Position numbers and translations under genes: made by a program
In this document: in pieces, positions 47,421 to 59,600 of the stretch
Layout of the letters: every line of letters begins with the position of its first letter
Numbering within the stretch: position 1 is the stretch's first letter
NCBI GenBank assembly: GCA_963743425.1
Contig: CAVUPU010000001.1
Coordinates: 248,001 to 312,000, forward strand
Direction of reading: 5' to 3'
Origin: JAJVID01 sp963743425
Lineage (GTDB): Bacteria > Acidobacteriota > Blastocatellia > RBC074
Length of the DNA stretch: 64,000 nucleotides
The notes under the pieces: model-generated
Told to the model about the DNA's origin: nothing
The model's database searches: none
Seen by the model: only the letters and a program-made list of their open reading frames with translations

Positions 47421-47855
47421 TCATTTCGATTGCTTGGGACCGATGCTGCGAATGTAGTTGACGACCTGCCAGATCTGCTTTTCGCTGAGCTTCTCTTTGT
47501 AAGCCAGCATATCAGCCGACACGCCGTCGCGGATGACGACGAAGATTTCGCCATCCGTCGAACCGTAATCCCATTCGGCGTCGGTCAGGTCGGACGGCTC
47601 GCCGCCTGAGAGCGCCAGCCCGCCGTCGCCCTTGCCGTTGGGACCATTACACGAAGCGCAATAGCGTTGATAGAGTTTCTTTCCCGCTTCGATTGATTCA
47701 GTGTTCTTCGGCTCAGAATTCTTGAGCTTCTGCACTTCGGGATTTCGGCGCGGTTCCTGGGCCTGCGGCGCCAGCCAGAGTCCGGCCACGACAAAAACGC
47801 TCATGACCATCGCCAGCCATCGTCGCGCAACGATCCTGTTATTCCTGAGGGACAT
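47421..47855 (-). CDS. Secreted c-type cytochrome-like protein lacking the heme His
   Basis: 144 residues with a signal peptide or anchor (WLAMVMSVFVVAGLWLAPQA). The class I cytochrome c domain shows YQRYCASCNGPNGKGDGGLA, where the second Cys is followed by Asn instead of the His of CxxCH. The distal Met region (ADMLAYKEKLSEKQIWQVVN) is normal. One base (CAT to AAT) explains the difference. It is 11 bases upstream of the tannase fragment and may have formed an oxidation operon with it. Confidence 0.82.
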   Translation of the reverse strand: MSLRNNRIVARRWLAMVMSVFVVAGLWLAPQAQEPRRNPEVQKLKNSEPKNTESIEAGKKLYQRYCASCNGPNGKGDGGLALSGGEPSDLTDAEWDYGSTDGEIFVVIRDGVSADMLAYKEKLSEKQIWQVVNYIRSIGPKQSK

Positions 47856-47867
47856 CGAAATTCTCCA

Positions 47868-48320
47868 TCAGATATTCGGGCGCCGCTCCCGCAGATGCAG
47901 AAACAGTTCGTGCGCCAGGTTGACGATGCGGTTCACCCCGTATGCATATTGATTGTTTTTGACTTTAAGCGATACGGAAACAAAGCCTCCCCGGTTCGTA
48001 CAGGAAACCTCCGCCCGTTTCCGATCAACCCGCCGATGTTCGGGTAATTCGCGGTCGTGCCGTTGTTGAATGAAATTCTTCAGCTCGGCGTACAGCTCCG
48101 ATTTCGCCGGAACGTTGGGAAGAAGTTGTTTGAAGCGAAGCTCGTGTTTCGCCGTGTCAACGCACAGCTCCATCCGGTGATTGACCACCCAAACGAACTG
48201 GAAGCGCCCGTTTCTGATTTCGCTGAAGCCGCGAAAAACGCCACGGTCGGCATAGGCCTGCAATCTCTCTCTGACCGCGCTCAGGGGCTTATTTGTCGTT
48301 TGTTTTTGTAGGATCGTCAT
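47868..48320 (-). CDS. Hypothetical protein (150 aa)
   Basis: Soluble, basic protein without signal peptide: LQAYADRGVFRGFSEIRNGR, FVWVVNHRMELCVDTAKHEL, RFKQLLPNVP, and a C-terminal helix NQYAYGVNRIVNLAHELFLH. I do not recognise the family, but the even mixture of strands and helices and good codon use suggest a real gene. It is 12 bases upstream of the cytochrome gene on the same strand. Confidence 0.65.
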   Translation of the reverse strand: MTILQKQTTNKPLSAVRERLQAYADRGVFRGFSEIRNGRFQFVWVVNHRMELCVDTAKHELRFKQLLPNVPAKSELYAELKNFIQQRHDRELPEHRRVDRKRAEVSCTNRGGFVSVSLKVKNNQYAYGVNRIVNLAHELFLHLRERRPNI

Positions 48321-48321
48321 C

Positions 48322-48900
48322 TCAAGACTCCCAGGCGCAACTCCCCTCTTTCCATTTTAATGGCGCCCATTTCCCATCTTGCTTTTGGAGGACAAATCCC
48401 CCTCCACCGCAGAGACTCCCACAGTGATTCCCCATATAGACCACCGCCACCGTCTTATTAGCGTTGAAGCCGACTGCCGACAGTTCGATCCAACCGCCTG
48501 AATTCGGATACTGTTTATAGAAATTCTCCCACCACCCTTGTTTAAGCGCTGACCTCAATTCATCGTAGGCAATAAGTTCATACGGCTTTTCAATGCTAAG
48601 GCGCCGCTGGAGTAACCAGGTCTTTTCATTCAACCTGACATACTCGGAAATAGCCTGCCCGATTATTTTCTCTGATTCCGCCTCAGGGCGCAGGCACATT
48701 TTGTAACCCTTGGTTTCACTCCGAATGATCAATGACTTTGCCCACTGTACTTTCCACAGCCAATCCATTGGAAGAATGGCTGAATACACCTCATAAGCTT
48801 CGGCGTCTTCGTACGGTTTTGGCGGGTTATCCGTCTTTACAGCGGAGCCTTGAAAAAGCGACAGAGACGAGATGAGCAGTAATATGACTTGTAACTGCAT
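48322..48900 (-). CDS. Secreted hypothetical protein with Gly/Cys motif
   Basis: 192 residues from the ATG that yields MQLQVILLLISSLSLFQGSA, a signal peptide; the frame extends 49 codons further upstream without one. The C-terminal part has VAVVYMGNHCGSLCGGGGFV and ends KWAPLKWKEGSCAW, with three Cys likely in disulfides. It reads like a periplasmic enzyme-inhibitor or assay-type fold, but the family is not recognised. Its stop is one base before the next gene's end. Confidence 0.7.
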   Translation of the reverse strand: MQLQVILLLISSLSLFQGSAVKTDNPPKPYEDAEAYEVYSAILPMDWLWKVQWAKSLIIRSETKGYKMCLRPEAESEKIIGQAISEYVRLNEKTWLLQRRLSIEKPYELIAYDELRSALKQGWWENFYKQYPNSGGWIELSAVGFNANKTVAVVYMGNHCGSLCGGGGFVLQKQDGKWAPLKWKEGSCAWES

Positions 48901-49039
48901 TAGTCTTTCCAATATGGAGTCCAGTAACGACCGTGCTGTATGTCTTCTCGGTAAGTCCGCAGGCGGCCGCGTGCGTCCCCCAGTGCGGTCTTCGGTAAGT
49001 CCGCACGCGGGGCCGCGTGCGCCCCCAGTGCGGAACCAG

Positions 49040-49877
49040 TCAGCCAATCACCTGAACATATCGGTCGAGAACAGGCAGGACTTTATCTCGCCCGTCTGAC
49101 GGTACGTAGAAAACCGCCCGCTCCACGCCGGCGCGCTCCAGATCATCCAGAGCTTTCCGCTCGGCGTTGGCCGCGAAAATAGTTACAGAGATGGAACTCG
49201 GGTCACGACCCGCTTCTTCGGCTTTCTTCCTTAACGCGGCGATCTTCTCTTCGACGTTGACTAACCGCAGGCCGATGGGCATCCACCCGTCACAGAATTC
49301 TATGACGCGGTCGAATGTGGTCGGCCCATCTCCTCCCATCAGGATCGGTGGATGAGGCTTCTGCATGGGCTTGGGGAATGACCAGATCGGGTCGAAGTTG
49401 ACGAAATCGCCATGAAACTCAGCATCGTCCTTTGTCCAAATTTCTTTCATGGCGAGCGTTCTCTCCCTCGAGGACGCGCCATCGCCGCTTGTAATCGGTT
49501 CCGTGATTCTCCATCTCTTCGACGTTCCATCCGCCCCCGATGCCAAAGATGACTCTCCCGTTCGAAAGCCTGTCCAGAGACGCGACCTCCTTGGCGGTAA
49601 CGATCGGGTCACGCTCGATCACAAGACAGATGCCTGTGGCCAGACGGAGCCGTGTTGTAGCCGACGCGGCGGCCATGAGCGCGATAAAAGGGTCGTAAGT
49701 GTGCCAATACTCGCGAGGCAAATCGCCGCCGCCAGGCCACGGAGTTTTGCGGCTCGCGGGAATGTGCGTGTGTTCCGGAAACCAGATTGACTCGAATCCA
49801 CGCTGCTCGACCTCGCGCGCCAACTCATCCGGATTGATCGCGTAATCTGTCGCAAACATCGCTATTCCGTAATGCAT
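49040..49877 (-). CDS. LLM-class F420-dependent oxidoreductase (frameshifted near 49465)
   Basis: The N-terminal frame MHYGIAMFATDYAINPDELA has GAGGAG upstream and contains FESIWFPEHTHIP and LSNGRVIFGIGGGWNVEEME, all typical of luciferase-like F420 enzymes of the TIGR03619 type. The C-terminal frame carries LAMKEIWTKDDAEFHGDFVN, PPILMGGDGPTTFDRVIEFC and ends YVQVIG. One base change joins them into about 280 residues. Substrate unknown. Confidence 0.82.
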
Positions 49878-49892
49878 AAGCTCCTCAGAGAA

Positions 49893-49964
49893 TAGTGGTC
49901 AGTGGTCAGTGGGTAGTGGGTAGTGTTGATCTATTCACTACCCACTGCCCACTGCCCACTGCCC
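49893..49964. repeat. Palindrome of AGTGGTCAGTGGG / CCCACTGCCCACT units
   Basis: Imperfect arms separated by TTGATCTATT; same family as 8464-8562. Confidence 0.75.
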
Positions 49965-50002
49965 GCTTTCATAGGTCTTTTGACCTTATTATGCCGAGTC
50001 GT

Positions 50003-50750
50003 TCACTCCCGTTGACTGCTGGAACCAATCTGATATGGTGGTTTTTGCAGTTGAACCATCACTACATCCACTGTCTCTGCGACGCGTTTGTCGTGGTCGC
50101 GGATAAACCGAAAGCGGCAGGAGTCGCCGCCCGTCGAAATCGTTGACGGGCGCTCAGTGCGAACCGGACGAGGCGACCGGTCAATAACCTCCATCCAGAC
50201 CCGGTCGAACATACACAAGACAGGTGTCAGAGCGGGTTCGCCATGGTCCACGAAAAACTGATGGTAAGCGCAGCGACGCACGACCAACACCACCGCGTCG
50301 TCAGTTTTCTCCTCGGCAAATTCCATGCTCGTTCCCTGGTTGCGCTGGAACAACTTGGCCAGGGACCAGCGACCCAAAAAGCCAACCGGATCCCGCGCGA
50401 GCAAGAGCCATATTTTGGGGAGCCACCGCAGGGCCGTTCCAGAGTTCGCTGAAAGACCTTGCGCGCGAAGGCATACGCGCCGGCTGCGTCGCCTGTCTCC
50501 GCGCGGAATTCCCGGAAAGCGGCGAGCACAAGCGAACAATGCGCATAAATCACCCGGGCTTGCGGATCGGGGAGCGCCATTACGCTCGTGTCAAAAACCC
50601 GCTGCGTATGATCCCGTATGCGAGCGACTAACAAATCGGCATCGGGCAGTTCGGCGCGCGGAGCACCTTCCGCCGCAGTTCGCGGCGACAATTCCGTATG
50701 AAGAAGTAGCCCAGGACGTTGATGATCAGGTTTCCGAATTGAAGACGCAT
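50003..50750 (-). pseudogene. ATC-hydrolase-family (PF14196-like) gene with two frameshifts
   Basis: Start MRLQFGNLIINVLGYFF (ATG at 50750); shift near 50690 to DADLLVARIRDHTQRVFDTS and YAHCSLVLAAFREFRAETGD; shift near 50440 to EFAEEKTDDAVVLVVRRCAY, then DRVWMEVIDRSPRPVRTERP and STISTGGDSCRFRF. The last motif, with Cys before FRF, is typical of the L-2-amino-thiazoline-4-carboxylate hydrolase family. About 245 residues when joined. As sequenced it encodes no complete enzyme. Confidence 0.65.
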
Positions 50751-50755
50751 ACCGA

Positions 50756-52713
<1,958 letters not shown>

Positions 52714-52915
52714 AGCCTCTCCTAGTCGCCATCTTTGATGGATGGGTGACCGGTTTGCACGGCCGTAGTCGCGCAATATTATCTGCGCCACCGGCGGTAA
52801 TTACGTCTTTTGTGTCTGAGCAAAACTGAAATGATGAGCGATATGCTTGCCTACCGGTCGGTAAGTATAGTGAAATTGGCGGCGGCTGGCAATGTCAACG
52901 GGCAGGAGCAAAGAT

Positions 52916-53774
52916 ATGCGACAACTTTTCCTTCTCCCTTTTGCTGTTGCTGATTCCGCTGGTTTCTCAATCAACCGGCGGATCGCCGCAGGAAACATCG
53001 AACGCCACAAGCTTCCATCACGTCCACCTGAATTCGACCGACCCGTCGAAGGCGATCGAATTTTACACCCGAACATTCGATGTGACGAAGAAGACGCGAC
53101 TGGCGGACTTTGACGGAATTCAGAGCGAGAATATGTATCTGCTTTTCAATAAAGCGAAGTCTCCTCCGCCGACCTCTCCCGACAGCGCCATCTGGCATTT
53201 CGGATGGGGCAGCATGGCGATGGAGGCCGATTACCAGAAGCATCTCGCGAATGGCGTGACTTTTCACACGCCGATAACCAGGCTGGGATCGGGGCTGTTG
53301 TTCGCTTATATGAAAGCGCCTGATGGCGCGCTGGTCGAGATCAACACATCGAACACGCGCGCCTTCATTCACGTTCACCTGTACAGCGATGCGCCGCTCT
53401 GCGCGGCCGAGTGGTACGTCAAGCATCTCGGCGCGACCAGCCGCTCGCAACGCAGCGGCCCCTGCGAAGTTCCATTCGCCGCGCCCAGCGAGCCGCTCGG
53501 AGTGATTCGTTCGCCGGCGGCGACGGTCCGGTTCGGCCAGATCAGTTTGATCATCTACCCGCGCCAGCGACCCGGCCCTCTGGTCAGTCCGCGCGGCCAC
53601 GTGGTTGACCACATCGCGCTCAGCGTTCCTGATCTGACAGGCGCGATGGATCGGTTGCGGAAATCGGGCGTGAAGGTGTTGGAAGAAGCGCATCCGTTCG
53701 GCGATAGCAAAACGCGCGCGGCGATGATCGAAGGGCCGGATGCGATTGCGATTGAGTTGATTGAGATGAAGTGA
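52916..53774 (+). CDS. Secreted VOC-family (glyoxalase-like) protein, signal peptide frameshifted
   Basis: ATG at 52916 follows AGGAG and gives MRQLFLLP. Removing one T from the TTTT run at about 52940 continues it as LLLLIPLVSQSTGG, a proper signal peptide, into two betaalphabetabetabeta VOC modules: FHHVHLNSTDPSKAIEFYTR and, in the second, DHIALSVPDLTGAMDRLRKS. Metal ligands would be His in HHVHL and Glu in ALVEINTS. Substrate unknown. Without the correction the mature domain still starts from a downstream TTG. Confidence 0.82.
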
Positions 53775-53864
53775 TGGATAGTGAGAGATCGACGGATCGT
53801 TACGGACGATCACTTACATACTGCGCGCGACAGTGTCATCTCACATCAGGAGGACTTGCTCGAT

Positions 53865-55189
53865 TTGAAAACATCAGCATCCAGCGACGCGTCAATTCGC
53901 AAGGTGGCGATTGCCAGCTTCATCGGCACGACCATCGAGTGGTACGACTTTTTTCTCTACGGGACGGCCAGCGCGCTGATCTTCGGCCGGCTCTTCTTCC
54001 CGAATTACGACCCGCTGACCGGCACGCTGGCTTCGTTCGGCACATACGCGGTTGGTTTCATCGCGCGCCCCATCGGAGGCGTCGTCTGTGGCCATTTCGG
54101 TGACCGGATCGGGCGCAAGTCCATGCTGATTTTCACGCTGCTGCTGATGGGCGTGGCGACGGCGTTGATCGGACTGCTTCCGACCTATGACCAGATCGGC
54201 GCCTGGGCGCCGGCGCTCTTGATCGTGTTGCGGCTCGCCCAGGGCTTCGCGGTCGGCGGGGAATGGGGCGGCGCGGTGCTGATGGCTGTCGAGCATTCAC
54301 CGAAAGGCCGACGCGGCTTTACGGAAGCTGGCCGCAGGTCGGAGTCCCCGTCGGTCTGCTGCTTTCGACCGGCGTCTTCGCTCTGATCTCGAAACTGCCT
54401 GAAGACACTCTCTTCTCGTGGGGATGGCGTGTCGCGTTTCTATTGAGCATTCTGCTTGTCGGCGTGGGTCTGTATATCAGACTGGCGATGACTGAACCGC
54501 CCGCGTTCGCTGAAATCAAACAAACTGGCGCCGCATCGAGAGTGCCGATCCTCGATGCAGTGCGCCAGCATCCGAGGAATGTAATTCTGGCGATGGGCGC
54601 CAGGGTGGCGGAGAACGGGGCGTTTTATCTCTACACGGTCTTCATCCTGACCTACGCCACGCAACCGCAAATCGGGTTTTCCAAATCGTCAGTCCTCATC
54701 GCCATCGCGCTGGCAGCCATCGTTGAAATCTTCGCAATTCCTACTTACGGCTGGCTGTCTGACAGATTGGGCCGCAGGCCGGTCTATCTCTTCGGGGCGA
54801 TCTTCACCGCAATATTCGCCTTCCCGTTTTTCTGGCTGGTCGAAACATCAAGAGTGAGCCTGATGACGCTGGCCGTCGTGGGCGCGCTCGCGGGCGGACA
54901 CGCGGCGATGTACGGGCCACAGGCGAGCTTCTTCTCCGAACTCTTCGGGACGCGGGTTCGTTACAGCGGCGCTTCGCTCGGCTACCAGCTCGCTTCGGTC
55001 ATCGCGGGCGGGCTTTCGCCTCTCATCGCCACCGGACTGCTTCAGCGTACCGGCGCCTCCTGGCCGATTGCGCTGTTTATCGTGGGGATGGCGGCTGTGA
55101 CCACGGTTTCGGTTTTTCTGGCGATTGAGACCGCGCACGGAGAGATCACTGCTGAGTCGGGTGTTGGTCAGGCTGAGATGAAGAGGTAG
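53865..55189 (+). CDS. MFS transporter, metabolite:H+ symporter family (frameshifted near 54318)
   Basis: The TTG start at 53865 has AGGAGG upstream; no ATG fits. TM1 region IASFIGTTIEWYDFFLYG and RPIGGVVCGHFGDRIGRKSM are hallmarks of the MHS group (proline/betaine, shikimate and alpha-ketoglutarate carriers). After GRRGF one T is missing from GGCTTTACGG, and the frame resumes as YGSWPQVGVPVGLLLSTGVF and continues through TM12. Joined, about 440 residues and 12 TM segments. A diverged second copy of its 3' end lies at 60434-60565. Confidence 0.88.
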
Positions 55190-55214
55190 GTGCCGGGGAG
55201 AGATTACATCAAGG

Positions 55215-55682
55215 CTATTCAAAGGCGGACGGGATGAAGAACTCAGGCGAGACCTGGAAGAATTTCGCCAGATTTTTGATTTGAGTTTTGCTGGGTTTGC
55301 GTTTGCCGCTGATGACCTCAGACGTCACGCCGCTGGATCCGAGAATCGGTTCGAGGTCTTTATTGCGCAAGCCGCGATCCTGCATAAAGCCCTTGATCAT
55401 CACGTGTGGCGGCGCATCCGGAATCGGATGGTGTTCGTCTTCATAGACCTCGATCAGCGTCGAAAGCAGATCCAGCAATCGGCTCTCTTCCAGCGACAGA
55501 TTCTTTTTTACCGCCAGCCTGTCCACAATGGCCGTATTCCGTTCCAACTCTTCTTCGTTGGTGATCGCGGCGGGCAAAGTCTCCGTCAGCAGTTCGGCGT
55601 ATTTGCGCCGATTGAATCTTCGTGCGGTCGCTCGCGCTGGTTTGCCGGCTTTTGAGCTCTTTTTAGTAACAGTGGCATTCAT
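55215..55682 (-). CDS. higA: HigA-type antitoxin (HTH)
   Basis: 155 residues. A basic Ala/Lys-rich N-terminus, then a conserved leader (LSLEESRLLDLLSTLIEVYE, PIPDAPPHVMIKGFMQD) and an XRE-like helix-turn-helix (LRNKDLEPILGSSGVTSEVI, SGKRKPSKTQIKNLAKFF). This is the longer HigA form that binds HigB and its own operator. It overlaps the toxin gene by 20 bases, with the toxin first, the classic higBA order. Confidence 0.92.
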   Translation of the reverse strand: MNATVTKKSSKAGKPARATARRFNRRKYAELLTETLPAAITNEEELERNTAIVDRLAVKKNLSLEESRLLDLLSTLIEVYEDEHHPIPDAPPHVMIKGFMQDRGLRNKDLEPILGSSGVTSEVISGKRKPSKTQIKNLAKFFQVSPEFFIPSAFE

Positions 55683-55986
55683 TCTTCCAATCCTCCGTGT
55701 CGTATTGCTTGTGCGTCATGACCTTGAGCACAAAGACGCGCTGCATTTCGTAACGCACTCCGGCAATCAAGCGGTAATGGTTGCCCTTGATATTGAAGAC
55801 CGTGCATGCGCCCACCGGATCGGCGTGCCTGAAATCCATCCGCACGTCAGCCAGCGTCTTCCAGGCGGCTTTCTTTGCGACACGATACCAATGCAATAGC
55901 GGGTCTTTCGCCTCCGGGTGCTTTTCCCAGAATTCTCTCAATCTTCGCTTGCTGATGACTCGCAAGGCCGCGTCCGCTCCTTTCAT
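55663..55986 (-). CDS. higB: HigB-type toxin (RelE-like mRNA interferase)
   Basis: 107 residues. RVISKRRLREFWEKHPEAKD, LHWYRVAKKAAWKTLADVRM and DPVGACTVFNIKGNHYRLIA, then KVMTHKQYDTEDWKN, are typical of HigB (PF09907). These toxins cleave mRNA at the ribosome. All expected basic residues appear present, so it is likely active. The intrinsic palindrome just upstream may contain the promoter. Confidence 0.93.
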   Translation of the reverse strand: MKGADAALRVISKRRLREFWEKHPEAKDPLLHWYRVAKKAAWKTLADVRMDFRHADPVGACTVFNIKGNHYRLIAGVRYEMQRVFVLKVMTHKQYDTEDWKNECHCY

Positions 55987-56043
55987 CAACGCGCATCCAT
56001 CCTCTCAAATCTGAGAGGGAGAGTCAACGCGAAGCTCCTAGAG

Positions 56044-56249
56044 CGCCTGTCAAGTATTGTTTTGCGGCTATGCCGCCCGATGTGCGATAGGTCTCCGACC
56101 TATCGGGAAGAGTGTTTTTTCCTTCCGGGCTATGCCCCTAATGTTTTCGGGCATAGCCCGGTAAGAAAAGAGCCTGATTACGCGGAAGGGCCGCAGCCAC
56201 TTCCGCACATCGGGCGGCATAGCCGCAAAAATTTGTTTTGGCTGTCAGG
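56044..56249. repeat. Nested palindrome TTTGCGGCTATGCCGCCCGA
   Basis: Outer arms 56061-56086 and about 56201-56229 are complementary (with GCCTGTCA/TGTCAGGC further out). Inside are two smaller hairpins: GATAGGTC/GACCTATC at about 56085-56105 and CCGGGCTATGCCC/GGGCATAGCCCGG at about 56127-56162. A related single arm is at 62083-62120. Confidence 0.85.
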
Positions 56250-56529
56250 CGGCTTCGTCCCGCAAGTTGAAATACTGATCGATCAGATAGCGATAGTCGT
56301 CAAAAGCCCCGGCCCATTTCAGGAAATCGCGGCTGTCGTCCATCAAGCCTGCTTTGAATCGGGCGAAGAACTCAATCGTCGTCAGGCCGTACTGCTGCTC
56401 AAAAGCGTTGAGTTCGGCAATAACCGCATCAAGGCTCTCCTGCATGTCAAGGGGCTTGCTCAGCGCGTCACGAAGCGCGGGAATTTGCGACGTACCGCCT
56501 TTTTTATAACTGATTTTGATTTTCGCCAT
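56245..56529 (-). CDS. Small protein of antitoxin-like appearance (94 aa)
   Basis: MAKIKISYKKGGTSQIPALR, then a helical middle (ESLDAVIAELNAFEQQYGLT) and FLKWAGAFDDYRYLIDQYFN. Comparable small proteins are common in cyanobacteria next to TumE-type toxin genes, but no such partner is visible here, so the role is open. Its last codons reach into the palindrome at 56044-56249. Confidence 0.7.
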   Translation of the reverse strand: MAKIKISYKKGGTSQIPALRDALSKPLDMQESLDAVIAELNAFEQQYGLTTIEFFARFKAGLMDDSRDFLKWAGAFDDYRYLIDQYFNLRDEAA

Positions 56530-56654
56530 ACTCGCTATTTCACCTCGCGCGCCAGCATATCGCTTGCCAGCGCTTGCGGCAAAGAAAATGGCGAACGGAA
56601 TTCCGTATCATTCATAGCCGAGGTCATCCGCGCTCTCAGCGTGAGCGCCCTGGG

Positions 56655-59600
56655 TCAATCCTCTTCCTCTTCTTCCTCGGCAAACAACCGCGCCAGACTG
56701 GGATCGCGCTCAATGTGGTACTCGCGGAGGATGGCTGTGTAGGCGGCCAAGCGGTCAGCGGCTCTGGAACATTGATCTGCAATCTCACGTGACTCACGAT
56801 ATGAATTCAACCTGGCAAGAAGCGATGCTAGCCGCCCACCTGACATTGATCTGTATATCTCTATGTTGATTTTCCCAATAGCTGTCCGCACTTCATCTAT
56901 AATCTCTTTGGCCTCTCTGACGCAGTTTGAATCAAGCCAAGCGTTTGCTGCTGCGATTTGAGCATTGGTACGTTGATACCAATCCTCAATCCCATGGCTT
57001 ATGTGTAGCGCTTCCTCTGGTTGTCCAGCTTTGGCAAAAGCTTCAGCGATAAATGCCAGAGTGGTTGCACGCTCTTCAGCCTCCCCGACTTTGAGAGCAA
57101 TAGAGAGCGATTCGACCATTTTTCCAGATTCGGCGAGCACTTGAGCTATGGTAGAAAGAGCGAGCGAGCGAATTCTGGCGTGGTCAATTTCATTCACGAC
57201 ATTCAGCGCTTCATCTACTTGTCCCGCCTTGATCAAAGCCTCGGCGAGGTCTTTCTGTATCGAACCACTATGGAGATTTGACTTCATCTCACGGGCAGCC
57301 TGCAATGCTTGATCTGTCAAACCTAGCCTGACCAGGATTGCGATGATATGAGTCATGCTACTTGAGCGCGTGAAAGAATCTTCAATACCTTGAACGATCC
57401 TTAATGCCTCGTTCGCTACAGACTCAGCCTGGGACTTTTGGTGACTTGTTATAAGAGCATGGGCGATTCTTGATAAAGCGAAAACGCTAGAAGATTTCTC
57501 TTCAATCTTGCTTGTGGCTTTCAACGCTTCGTCAATCACCTGCTGAAATAGCGCGGTCAACTGGCCGTCTACCAATGACCCGGCAAGTATTGAGAGGGCA
57601 TAAGCCTGGCCATCAGCCGACTCAATCTCGCAAACAGCATTCAAAGCATCCACTGTGATCCGCTCTGCCTCGTCTATTTGACCAGTTTTAGCCAGAGCCT
57701 TGATAATGGACGACAGTAGGTTGGCGCGCGCCTCGGCGTCATTGAACCTGCGACTTTCGCGCAAAAGCACTTCAACTTGACCATCTTTGACGAGAGGTTC
57801 AACAAGGTTTGTTAGTGCTTGAGCGCTCGCATATTCGTCTTCAATCTCGCGGGCCACCTGCATTGCTTCGTTTGCCAACCCAACTTTGGCCGCTACCTTA
57901 TTGATAAAAGACAAGCTGCGAACAAGATCATTGGTTTTCTTAACTTCACTGACAGCACCTAGGGCTTCAACCACGGATTGTCGTGCACCATTAACTTGCC
58001 TCCTTTTGATTAATATTTTTGAGATAGCAAGCATCGCACTCGCACGAGCGTTGGCATCTGCAATCTCGCGGGCGGTTTGTAGCGCCTCATCTGCTCCGCG
58101 ACAAAGTGTTAAGGTAAGGAACCAGTTTCTACAACCTTCTTCTCCATTGATTGGGACGAAGGAAACCGAGACTAAGTCAGGACCTTGAGGCAGAATCTTT
58201 TCAATTTGATACTCAGCGCGCTCATCCCAGGTAATAAATTCAATTTCCGCGGCGGTCAGTTCTGCGCCTCTCTCGTTCAACCAGCGTTGCGCGTCGTCGC
58301 GCTCTCCGCCATGCAAAAGCCATTTGTCGTCGCGCTCCTTTTGTTCCCACACCTTCCTTCGAGAATCTAAGCGCCGCCGCCACATCAAAAAATCACGATC
58401 GCTGTCCAATGCTCCTCGCAATTTCTCCCACCGGCGAATCAGCGCTTCGTGCGCTACTTCAATCGTCTCTGCGCCAGTGCCCTCTTCGCACTTAGTAACG
58501 AGCAGGCGTTTACTAATAATCTCTTGCAAAACGGCGCGCTCCGTATCCGGCAATTCGCTCAATGGCAGCCGCAAGCGCGTATCCGCCTCATCCTCTTCGC
58601 CCGCCACGCGCACGAGCCGGGTGAGCGCTCGCAAGGCCAACGCTTGCTCGGCTTCCGGCAACGCGTGCAACACCGCATCGGCGTGTTGGCTGATCGCGCC
58701 CTCCACCTTGCCGACCGCTTCGTACAGCGTGTAGTCGAACACGCGGCTCTGCCGGTTGCGCCACATCTCTTTCAGCGCATATTCCAGCAGCGGCAGACTG
58801 TCGGGTTGCGCGGCGACCTCTTGCAGGATGAGGTTGACCAATCCCTGTTCAAATTCCAATCCGGCGTACCGCGCTGGTCCGGTGATGATGTCTTCCAGAT
58901 CGGTGTTTGTGAGCGGGCGGTGGCTGATGATGCCTTCATCCAACAACTGGCTGAAGGTGGGCGAAAAGCTCTGCGCTCGCCCCATAAAATCAGCGCGCAG
59001 CGTGAGCAGGATCGTCACAGGCGCTACGTCTTTCACCGCCAACAACACGTCGAGAAAGGCGCGGCGGTCGCGTTCAGTGCAGAGTGTGAATAGCTCTTCA
59101 AATTGATCTACGACCAAGAGCAGACGGCCGTTGGGCGCGGCGACTGTGTGGTGAACGGCGTTGACCAGTCGCCGCGCATCTTTGAACTCGGCGGCCAGTT
59201 TTATCGCCTGATTGACATTGGGGCTTGGGGTGGCTTGCGGTTGCCAGTGCCATACAAATCCAGCGGCTAGGTTCAAAAACGGATTATCGCCGGGCGCGAA
59301 GAGGAGGATCTCCCACGGCTGTGTGGCGCACCGTAAACGTGGGAAGAGACCGGCTTGGACAACAGAGGATTTACCGCTGCCGGATGGGCCAATGACAGCG
59401 ACGAATGACTTGACTTGCACCTTCTGCAAGATAGCTTCGGCAAAGGCATCGCGTCCGAAAAAGAGGTGTTTGTGATTTTCAGTGAAGGCTTCGAGACCGA
59501 GGTAGGGGGAATCGCCTGCAGGTAGCGCGGGCGGAGCTTTTTGCGTTTCGAGTTCCAGCATTAAGGGATTGGGCTGAGATTGCTTAAACAGAGACTCAAT

